Assembly: GCA_003142015.1 (NCBI GenBank)
Contig: PLOI01000055.1
Span: 1 to 32,609 of the forward strand
Source: Acidobacteriaceae bacterium
GTDB taxonomy: Bacteria; Acidobacteriota; Terriglobia; Terriglobales; Acidobacteriaceae
Direction of reading: 5' to 3'
DNA: 32,609 nt
Part shown: piece after piece, positions 16,916 to 24,660 of the stretch
Position numbering within the stretch: the first letter of the stretch is position 1
How the letters are laid out: every line of letters begins with the position of its first letter
Position numbers and translations under genes: made by a program
The notes under the pieces: model-generated
Databases searched by the model: none
Told to the model about the DNA's origin: nothing
Seen by the model: only the letters and a program-made list of their open reading frames with translations

Positions 16916-19900
16916 TCAGAAGATGATCTTGAGTGAGAGTTGCGTTTGGCGCGCGGTTCCATTGCCTATCTGGTTTGTGTCGGCTCCGGCGATCGTTGCG
17001 CTGGAGACTCCGAATCCGCTCCAGGTGCCGTTTTGAAGCGTGGGCGTGTTTGGCGTGCAGACCGCAGAGGTGGCGCTGGGGTAGGAGACCGAACTGCAAA
17101 TGCCGGTGTCGATGTTGGAGAAGTTCGGATGGTTCAGGATATTGAAGATATCCGCCCTAAATTGCATTTTGAGTTTGTCGGTGATGGGAAAATTCTTCAT
17201 CCCTGAGATATCCCCCTGGAAGAACGCCGGGCCGCGAATAGAGTTTCGCCCGATGTTGCCAAGTGTCGTTGGGCTGCCCCAAACTCCGTTGAACCCCGGC
17301 TCCATCGCGAACGCGTTGATGTTGTAACTCGAATTGGGCCAACTGGCATTGGCGACCTTCAAGGACTGGCCTGATACAGAGTTAGGCCGCATATAGTTGC
17401 CAAAGAATCCGCTAGTAACCTCGACGTTTTGCGCCAGGCCGGAGCGGGTTTGGAGGATGCTGGATACCTGCCATCCGCCCAGGGTTTCCTGGATCAGACG
17501 GGCGGAGCCTTTCAGGTCAGAGAAGGTGTAGAGCACGCTGGCTGTAAGGTTGTGCCGCGTATCCCAATCGCCGCTGCTACGGTCGAGGTTTGGCTTGAAC
17601 GGATCCGAGAAGCCGGCGAAGACGTTAACCTCGTCATCGATTTCGTGCGACCACGTGTAGTTTGCCTCCAGCGCGAGCTGCTTGTAGTTTCTGCGAAGCT
17701 GCGCCTGCAATGCGTTGTAGTTTGAGTAGAGACTGTTGGGCATATAGTTCTCGTCCTGGTAGGGCGAAGTCGCAGAGAGAATCCGGGGGACGTTGGTGTT
17801 TGGATTGGAAGGATTTCGGTTTATCCCCTGAAATGCGACGCCAGCCTGCGTATGCTGCACCTTATTGCCCGTGTAATTGACAGTCAGGACAGTATTCTTT
17901 GCGACTTCCTGCTCGATTCCAAAGAGCCAGTTAGTGGAATATGGATCTTTGGGATTCGTCGGAAATATGTATACGCTTTGGTTTGTGGCAAGCAACGGCG
18001 GATTCGGCGTGGGGTAGGAGATGGATGGGATTGTGCCGCCGAAGATGGTGAGATTGAAGAAGGTGTCAGAGATGGTTGCATTGGCCGGCATGTTATCCGC
18101 CAGGGTATTGGGGGAGGGCTGCATGGGCATATAGAACAGGCCGCCGTAGCCGTGAACCACCGTCTTTCCCTTGCCAAAGACATCCCAGGAGAAGCCTAGG
18201 CGAGGAGCAAAGTCAGTTCTTGAGGAACTGTACGCGCTCTGGCCCGCCGGACCGAAGGATTGTGTCGCATAGATGAATTGCTGCTGGTCACCATGGCCTA
18301 CATTCCATGTGGTGTTGTAGTCATAGCGAAGACCGACGTTGACCGTGAGCTTGCGGTTCACTCTCCAGTCATCTTGCGCATAGACATCCCAGTTGGAGCT
18401 ATCGTTGCCGATGAACCCAGGAGTTCCCTGCTTCTGCAATGCAAAGGGGAAGTTTGTTTCGAGGCTTCCGAAGCTGTAGTACTCGTAGCTCTCGATGGGC
18501 CGCAACCATGTATTCAGCCTGTTGAGGCGGATTTGGACGCCCGCCTTCAGCGTATGAGTTCCGGCTGTCTTGGTCACGTTGTCAAATATCTCGGGCAAGG
18601 TATTCGCATTGGTCTGGTTGAACGAGTTGGCTCCGGGCAGCGCGCCGAGATTGACGAAGAAACTCGCAATCGAAAAATAGGGAGCGCCGGTGTTTGACGC
18701 CGTATTGGAATAGAAGCGGTTGACTGCCACGCTGAATTCATTGAGCAGCGTGGGGCTAAAGATATGGGTCTCGTCGATCTTAGCCAACTGCGTGCGGAGC
18801 GTCTGCGGAGAGACCTGTCCCTGCGCGTTGCCGTAGGTGTTCGTGGTCAGGGAGTCGTTGATGTTATAGCGGAACATCAGGCTATCGTTGTCGCTGATGT
18901 GGTAATCGAGCCTGGCCGAGCCGGTATCTTCCCGAACGATGGTTGGAAGAGTGGTGGGAGTGAAAACGAGGTCATAGGTTGAGCCGTCAGGGTAATGGGT
19001 ATCGTAGGCGCATGTAGCTACCGTCGAGCCCAGGCCGCAGCCTGCGGGCAAAGGAGCCATCATGGCCAGGATGGGCGCCATGGTCGGGTCAAATTGCGAG
19101 CGAACATATGCGCTGGCAACCTCGTAGGTGGGTTCGGGGGTCGTGATGTGGGTGCGATCTCCCTCGTAGTTCATAAAAAAGAAGAGCTTCTTTTTGAAGA
19201 TGGGGCCGGCGAGGTTGACACCAAACTGATTGAGCTTCAAGGGCACTTTCGGGCCCGGCGTGAAGTAATCCCTGGCGTCGAGAGCGTCGTTGCGCAGGAA
19301 TTCAAAAACAGTGCCATGAAAGTCATTGGTTCCGGACTTGGTGATGATATTCATCTGCGGCCCGAGCGAGAAACCGCTTTGCGCGCTGTAGCCGCTATTG
19401 GCGAAGTCGATCTCCTGGACACTATCAAGGCTTGCGCGAGTGACGCGCGCGCCTTCCTTGCCTTCGGTCTCGAGGAAGCCATTGACATCGCCGCGGTTCG
19501 CGGACTGGCCATCGAGCTTGATATTCAATCCGGTAAAGATGTTATCGAGCCCGTTAACGCTGCCCTGGAAAAACGCCGTGGAGCCGACTGAGCCCGGCGA
19601 GATCTCGAGAAATTCGCTGACGTCTCTGCCGTTGACAGGTAGATTGCTTACCTGGGCGGAGTCGAGTGTGGTGCCGGATGCGCTCGAAGAGGTGTCAACC
19701 GTAGTGGTCGTGCCTGTGACCTCGACAGATTCGTTGGCCGCCGCGACTGCCAGGACCAGGTTAACGCGAACCGTGGCGCCGACATTCAATACGAAGGGCT
19801 GGGTAGTAGCCTTGCCAAAATTGGCCGCGCTGGCCGAAACCACGTAATGGCCAAAGGGCAGCCCGGAGGCAGCGAAACTCCCCGCGTCGTCAGTGGATGC

Positions 19901-20107
19901 GGCTGTTTGGATCCCCGTGCCCATATTGGTAATGGTTATCGAGCTGTGAGGGATGACGGCGCCGGTTGCATCCGTCACCAGGCCTGAGATGGCGCCGGTA
20001 TCGAATTGAGCCGAGGCCGGCAGCGTAAACAACAAGCAGATGAGCGCCAGAACGGCGACAAGGCACCGTGAGGTTAGAACATTCATTTTTACTGGAACAC
20101 CAGCCAT
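16916..20107 (-). CDS. TonB-dependent receptor with N-terminal carboxypeptidase-regulatory-like domain (Oar-like)
   Basis: Signal peptide; GAISGLVTDATGAVIPHSSITITNMGTGIQTAASTDDAGSFAASGLPFGHYVVSASA; plug-like NLPVNGRDVSEFLEISPG; C-terminal aromatic beta strand ending LSLKIIF; GGAGAGG before ATG. Confidence 0.95.
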   Translation of the reverse strand: MAGVPVKMNVLTSRCLVAVLALICLLFTLPASAQFDTGAISGLVTDATGAVIPHSSITITNMGTGIQTAASTDDAGSFAASGLPFGHYVVSASAANFGKATTQPFVLNVGATVRVNLVLAVAAANESVEVTGTTTTVDTSSSASGTTLDSAQVSNLPVNGRDVSEFLEISPGSVGSTAFFQGSVNGLDNIFTGLNIKLDGQSANRGDVNGFLETEGKEGARVTRASLDSVQEIDFANSGYSAQSGFSLGPQMNIITKSGTNDFHGTVFEFLRNDALDARDYFTPGPKVPLKLNQFGVNLAGPIFKKKLFFFMNYEGDRTHITTPEPTYEVASAYVRSQFDPTMAPILAMMAPLPAGCGLGSTVATCAYDTHYPDGSTYDLVFTPTTLPTIVREDTGSARLDYHISDNDSLMFRYNINDSLTTNTYGNAQGQVSPQTLRTQLAKIDETHIFSPTLLNEFSVAVNRFYSNTASNTGAPYFSIASFFVNLGALPGANSFNQTNANTLPEIFDNVTKTAGTHTLKAGVQIRLNRLNTWLRPIESYEYYSFGSLETNFPFALQKQGTPGFIGNDSSNWDVYAQDDWRVNRKLTVNVGLRYDYNTTWNVGHGDQQQFIYATQSFGPAGQSAYSSSRTDFAPRLGFSWDVFGKGKTVVHGYGGLFYMPMQPSPNTLADNMPANATISDTFFNLTIFGGTIPSISYPTPNPPLLATNQSVYIFPTNPKDPYSTNWLFGIEQEVAKNTVLTVNYTGNKVQHTQAGVAFQGINRNPSNPNTNVPRILSATSPYQDENYMPNSLYSNYNALQAQLRRNYKQLALEANYTWSHEIDDEVNVFAGFSDPFKPNLDRSSGDWDTRHNLTASVLYTFSDLKGSARLIQETLGGWQVSSILQTRSGLAQNVEVTSGFFGNYMRPNSVSGQSLKVANASWPNSSYNINAFAMEPGFNGVWGSPTTLGNIGRNSIRGPAFFQGDISGMKNFPITDKLKMQFRADIFNILNHPNFSNIDTGICSSVSYPSATSAVCTPNTPTLQNGTWSGFGVSSATIAGADTNQIGNGTARQTQLSLKIIF

Positions 20108-20169
20108 TTCGCCTCTCCTATCAGTTGGTCAGTTGAGTGCAGACAAATTGCGAATTTCAAAGACAACCG

Positions 20170-20199
20170 AAGATAAAACACGTCAACATGCGTTGTCAA
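20170..20199 (-). promoter_or_regulatory. Candidate sigma70 promoter for the TonB receptor gene
   Basis: Minus strand TTGACA (20199-20194), 18-bp spacer, TATCTT (20175-20170). Confidence 0.45.
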
Positions 20200-20282
20200 G
20201 CCAATTCGGCAGTATTTTTATTTTATTAGGCATTATTACGTCTTGTATTATGACCGTTTTAGGTAAAAACGAACATTTTGCA

Positions 20283-20312
20283 TTGACAAAGGCGTATGGA
20301 AGAACGTATATA
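20283..20312 (+). promoter_or_regulatory. Candidate sigma70 promoter for rhaT
   Basis: TTGACA (20283-20288), 18-bp spacer, TATATA (20307-20312). Confidence 0.5.
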
Positions 20313-20492
20313 TGCAGAGGATTCAATTCGTGCAAAGTCCACCACACGTTTCAAGTCCAGCCGGCGAGTCCGGCTTCACTCCACGGCCAATGTGACCGGG
20401 CAGCCTTGGCTCGGCGCACGGCTGAGAGAAACGCGAGATGAACCTTTGACCCGGCAGGGACGCGGGGCGTGAAAGCAGGGAAAGCTCCAGAG

Positions 20493-21512
20493 ATGAATCA
20501 TACCGAATTCGGATTTCTGCTACTGACGATCGCAGGCTTGATGAATGCGAGCTTTACGCTGCCCATGAAATTTACACGCCGCTGGGCGTGGGAGAATACA
20601 TGGCTGGTGTGGACCATCTTTGCCCTGCTGTTGTTGCCGGCAGCGGTGACGCTCAGCACGGTGCCCGAACTTGTAGCGGTATATCGCCTCTCCGGCCTCA
20701 CGCAGGTGCTGTGCGTTATGGCCTTTGGAGCGGGCTGGGGACTGGCTCAGGTGTTTTTCGGCATCGCCGTGGATGACATTGGGATTGCTTTGACTTTTTC
20801 TCTGGTGCTGGGCACCTCTGCAGCGGTGGGCGCGCTGATTCCAATGCTGCGCCTGCATCGGGACAAACTCGACACTCCCGCGGGACATATATTGTTGCTG
20901 GGCATTGCGACGGTTCTGCTGGGCGTGGCGATCTGCGCCGTTGCCGGCAGATTGCGCGAGAGAGCAAAGCCCGGAGCCGCGGGCAAAGGGCACGGCAATG
21001 CGACCGCCGGCCTGGTGCTGGCCATCATCTGCGGATGCGGCGCATCGTTTGTGAACTTCGGCCTTGCCTTCGGCGCTCCGCTGATTGACGTGGCCGCACG
21101 GCACGGCGCCAGCGCTACCAGCGCCGCCAACGCGGTGTGGCTGCCGCTGATGGCCGCCGGAGCCGTTCCCAACCTGCTCTATTGCATTTATCTGTTGCGG
21201 AAAAATTCGAGCGGAAGTAATTTTGCGCGCGGCGGCTTCAATCACTGGACGCTTGCATTTGCGATGGCCGCTTTCTGGTTTGGCAGCACGCTGCTCTATG
21301 GCGCATCGGTCGTTCAACTGGGGCCTTTGGGCGCCGTTCTGGGCTGGCCGCTTTTCATGTCTCTGATTGTGATTGCGGCCAGCCTACTGGGCATCCTGAC
21401 CGGGGAATGGAAGCAGAGCGGGCGCAGGCCTCTCGCCGTTCAGTTGGCGGGCGTGGTTGTGCTGATTCTCGCCATCTTCATTTTGGCCACGGCCAGCCTG
21501 GCGCTGGCTTAG
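20493..21512 (+). CDS. rhaT: L-rhamnose/proton symporter (RhaT) family transporter
   Basis: MNHTEFGFLLLTIAGLMNASFTLPMKFTRRWAWENTWLVWTIFALLLLP...GWGLAQVFFGIAVDDIGIALTFSLVLGTSAAVGALIP is characteristic of RhaT; 10 TM. Confidence 0.92.
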   Translation: MNHTEFGFLLLTIAGLMNASFTLPMKFTRRWAWENTWLVWTIFALLLLPAAVTLSTVPELVAVYRLSGLTQVLCVMAFGAGWGLAQVFFGIAVDDIGIALTFSLVLGTSAAVGALIPMLRLHRDKLDTPAGHILLLGIATVLLGVAICAVAGRLRERAKPGAAGKGHGNATAGLVLAIICGCGASFVNFGLAFGAPLIDVAARHGASATSAANAVWLPLMAAGAVPNLLYCIYLLRKNSSGSNFARGGFNHWTLAFAMAAFWFGSTLLYGASVVQLGPLGAVLGWPLFMSLIVIAASLLGILTGEWKQSGRRPLAVQLAGVVVLILAIFILATASLALA

Positions 21513-21541
21513 CGCGGTGTTCTTTGTGGAAAGGAGTGTTC

Positions 21542-21700
21542 GTGACCGGTACAGGTATTAGAGCGCTGTTACTTGTGGATCAACACGCACGCACCTCATG
21601 GGGAAAACCGCAGGCGCGCGCGGCCTTGCTGGGCAATGAAGCTGCCTTGTTCGGAGCTATTCCGCTTCTGCTGGAGGATATGAATGACGCGGCAATCTAA
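21542..21700 (+). CDS. 52-codon ORF resembling the C-terminal tail of a ROK-family sugar kinase; possible gene remnant
   Basis: GTG start preceded by AAAGGAG; MTGTGIRALLLVDQHARTSWGKPQARAALLGNEAALFGAIPLLLEDMNDAAI; overlaps the next gene's ATG by 17 nt. Confidence 0.5.
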   Translation: MTGTGIRALLLVDQHARTSWGKPQARAALLGNEAALFGAIPLLLEDMNDAAI

Positions 21701-23438
21701 TTACGATAAGTTTCCTTCGATTCAAGCAGGAGCCGAGAAGGATTGCGCCAAAGGATGGGCTGAGATTGGCAGCGGGCTGCTTTCCAGGCTGCCCGGGCAC
21801 GGCGGCGTAATCTGCGTGGAGTGCTATCCGGGCACATTTGCAGGCGAGATCGAGCGCGGCCTGTGCAGCGCGCTGACGCCCGACGCGATCATCCGCACTT
21901 CGGAGTTGCTCAAGAGTCCCGAAGAAATTCGCACAATGCTATCTCCCTTTCTCGGCAGCGACCCTGTATTTGGACGAATGAACGGCATTGTGATTGAAGA
22001 TTATTTCGATCCTGCCCGGCTGGAAACCGCCCGCTGCCAGATTGAGAGCGATCGCGCTCGACGCCTATTGGTGATAGGAACCGGAGCCGCGCTTCTCTCG
22101 GCCAATCCCGATTTGATCGTCTATGCCGATATTGCGCGCTGGGAGATACAACAACGCTGGCGAAGAAAAGAGAACGGAAACCTGGGACTCTACAACGCGG
22201 AAGACGCCACCGGCGGCAAATATAAATGCGGATATTTTGTAGAGTGGCGAGCCGCGGACCGTTTGAAGAAAAAGCTGCTGCCACGGCTTGATTTTCTGCT
22301 GGACACAAATAAGCCCGCGTTGCCGAAGATGATCAGCGGGGACGATTTCCGTCGAGCATTGCGCAACGCCTCGCAAAGACCTTTCCGCGTGGCTCCCTAT
22401 TTCGATCCCGGACCATGGGGCGGTCACTGGATGGAGAATGTCTGCGATCTTCCGCTCGACCGTCCCAACCATGCCTGGTGCTTCGACTGCGTTCCGGAGG
22501 AGAACAGCCTGCTGCTCGGCTTCGGCGATACGCGAGTAGAAATCCCCGCTATTGATCTGGTGTTTGCGCACCCGCATGAACTGCTGGGAGAGAGCGTCCA
22601 TGCGCGCTTCGGGACCGAATTTCCCATTCGCTTCGACTTCCTTGACACGATGGGAGGCGGCAATCTTTCCCTTCAGGTTCATCCATTGACCGAATATATA
22701 CAGGATAAGTTCGGAATGAATTACACACAGGATGAGAGTTACTACATACTCGACGCCGGCGAGGACGCCACGGTCTATCTTGGGCTGCGCGACGGCACCA
22801 AGCCGGCGGAGATGCTGCGTGATCTGCGCGCGGCGCAAGAGACCAGCTTCATCTTTCCAGCCGAGCAGTATGTGAATATCTGGCCGGCTCACAAGCACGA
22901 CCATTTTCTTATTCCCGCCGGCACGGTTCATTGCTCGGGGAAAAACGGCATGGTGCTCGAAATCAGCGCGACGCCTTACATTTTTACCTTCAAGCTGTGG
23001 GACTGGGATCGCGTGGGACTGGACGACAAGCCGCGTCCGATTCATATCGACCACGGCGAGGCGAATATCCAGTGGGACCGCTCTACAGCCTGGGTGCGGA
23101 ATAATCTCATCGCTCGCATCGAGCCTATTTCTTCCGGCGACGGCTGGACGGAAGAGCGCACCGGTTTGCACGAACGCGAGTTTATCGAAACCAGACGCCA
23201 TTGGTTCCATGAGCCTGTTCCTCACCACACACAGGGGACGGTGAATGTATTGAATCTTGTTGAAGGCGAAGAGGCGGTGGTAGAAAGCTCTACGGCAGCT
23301 TTTCCTCCATTCATCGTGCATTACGCGGAGACATTCATTGTGCCGGCCGCGGTGGGCGCATATACCATTCGCCCTCATGGACCGTCTATCGGCAAGCAGT
23401 GCGCCACGATCAAGGCGTTTGTGCGCGCCAAAGCCTAA
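21684..23438 (+). CDS. Class I mannose-6-phosphate isomerase (cupin) with long N-terminal extension
   Basis: PMI metal-ligand pattern LSLQVHP...DESYYIL...GTVHCSG; N-terminal ~200 aa VICVECYPGTFAGEIERGL is P-loop-like but lacks the Walker A GKS/T. Confidence 0.88.
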   Translation: MTRQSNYDKFPSIQAGAEKDCAKGWAEIGSGLLSRLPGHGGVICVECYPGTFAGEIERGLCSALTPDAIIRTSELLKSPEEIRTMLSPFLGSDPVFGRMNGIVIEDYFDPARLETARCQIESDRARRLLVIGTGAALLSANPDLIVYADIARWEIQQRWRRKENGNLGLYNAEDATGGKYKCGYFVEWRAADRLKKKLLPRLDFLLDTNKPALPKMISGDDFRRALRNASQRPFRVAPYFDPGPWGGHWMENVCDLPLDRPNHAWCFDCVPEENSLLLGFGDTRVEIPAIDLVFAHPHELLGESVHARFGTEFPIRFDFLDTMGGGNLSLQVHPLTEYIQDKFGMNYTQDESYYILDAGEDATVYLGLRDGTKPAEMLRDLRAAQETSFIFPAEQYVNIWPAHKHDHFLIPAGTVHCSGKNGMVLEISATPYIFTFKLWDWDRVGLDDKPRPIHIDHGEANIQWDRSTAWVRNNLIARIEPISSGDGWTEERTGLHEREFIETRRHWFHEPVPHHTQGTVNVLNLVEGEEAVVESSTAAFPPFIVHYAETFIVPAAVGAYTIRPHGPSIGKQCATIKAFVRAKA

Positions 23439-23449
23439 AGGAATAATCG

Positions 23450-24424
23450 ATGAGCAACAAAGAAAATGACCAGGAATTTCCGCGAGGGATGGACCCCCAG
23501 ACGCGGGGATTTCTACGCGCTCTTCGCGCAGGCGATGGCCCGCCGCTGCACGAATTCTCCATTGCGCAGGCCAGAAGCTTGATGCGTGATATGCAGACTG
23601 CGGACGTTTCCGGCTATCCGGTAGAGGTTCAGGAGATCAATCTTCAGAGTTACTCGTTGCAGATTGTGCGTCCGCGAAATATGACAGAGCCTCTGCCCGC
23701 CGTGATGTTTTTTCATGGCGGCGGCTGGGCGCTGGGCGAGATGAAAACCCATGCCAGATTAGTGCGTGAGATTGTGGTCGGGGTCAACGCGGCGGTGGTG
23801 TTTGTGTCTTACACGCGCGCGCCCGAAGCGCGTTATCCCACGGCAGTTGAACAGTGCTACGCAGCCACACAGTATGTGCATGAACATGCGGCAACCCTCG
23901 ACATCGACCCATTGCGGCTGGCCGTCGCGGGCGACAGTTCCGGCGGGAACCTTGCGGCGGCGGTCGCTCTTTTGGCGGCGCAGCGCGGCGCACCAGCCCT
24001 TCGCCTGCAAGTGCTGCTCTGCCCGGTGCTGGATTGCGACTTCGATACGGCATCCTATAAGGCCTTCGGAAAGGGCTTCAATCTTGACCGCGAGACAATG
24101 CAGTGGTTTTGGAATCACTACGCTCCCGATGCCGCCACGCGCATGGAGCCACTGGCCAGCCCGTTGCGAACCGCAAGCGCCGAGTTATCTCTCTTGGCGC
24201 CCGCGCTTATTGTTACCAGCGAATACGACGTGCTACGGGATGAGGGCGAGGCCTATGCCCAGAAGCTCAGTGATGCCGGGGTCCAGGTAACCGCCGTGCG
24301 TTTTCCCGGCACGGTCCACGGTTTTGCGATGGTGGATGCCCTGGCCAGCACGCCGGGCGCTGTGGATTGCCTTGGCATGGTGATCGATTCGTTGCAGCAC
24401 GCGTTTAAAAGAACCTCTGAATAA
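23450..24424 (+). CDS. Alpha/beta hydrolase (HSL/esterase family)
   Basis: Oxyanion motif FFHGGGWALG, nucleophile GDSSGG, C-terminal FPGTVHGF with catalytic His. Confidence 0.93.
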   Translation: MSNKENDQEFPRGMDPQTRGFLRALRAGDGPPLHEFSIAQARSLMRDMQTADVSGYPVEVQEINLQSYSLQIVRPRNMTEPLPAVMFFHGGGWALGEMKTHARLVREIVVGVNAAVVFVSYTRAPEARYPTAVEQCYAATQYVHEHAATLDIDPLRLAVAGDSSGGNLAAAVALLAAQRGAPALRLQVLLCPVLDCDFDTASYKAFGKGFNLDRETMQWFWNHYAPDAATRMEPLASPLRTASAELSLLAPALIVTSEYDVLRDEGEAYAQKLSDAGVQVTAVRFPGTVHGFAMVDALASTPGAVDCLGMVIDSLQHAFKRTSE

Positions 24425-24660
24425 ATTCCTGCTGTAAGGCCATATTTCCTCAGGGGCAGAACAGGCTGCGGAAAAACTCGGGATTTCGTGTGAAATTGAC
24501 TGGGAATTTCCCTCCGGGGCTAAAGCCCGCGTTGATTCTGCTAGCATTATGCGGGGGTTGAAACCCCCGCCTCCTTCCGGACCGAGTTTATTTGCAACCT
24601 GTGAAACCCCTTGTTTCCCCGGCCCTTTCGGCATCCTTCGGCCGCGCTCAGGGTTTGGGA
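24411..24660. repeat. Dispersed repeat element, copy D (composite)
   Basis: GAACCTCTGAAT (24411-24422, as in copy C), GGGGCTAAAGCCC, GCGGGGGTT-ga-AACCCCCGC (24551-24570), and CCTTCGGCCGCGCTCAGGG. Confidence 0.85.

Noticed and set aside
20420-20480. TPP-riboswitch-like strings GGCTGAGA and GAACCT with a later AGGGAA in the rhaT leader
   Set aside because: The conserved TPP core (roughly CTGATCTGG.TAAT.CCAGCG.AGGGAA) is not present with proper spacing; similarity is limited to short strings.
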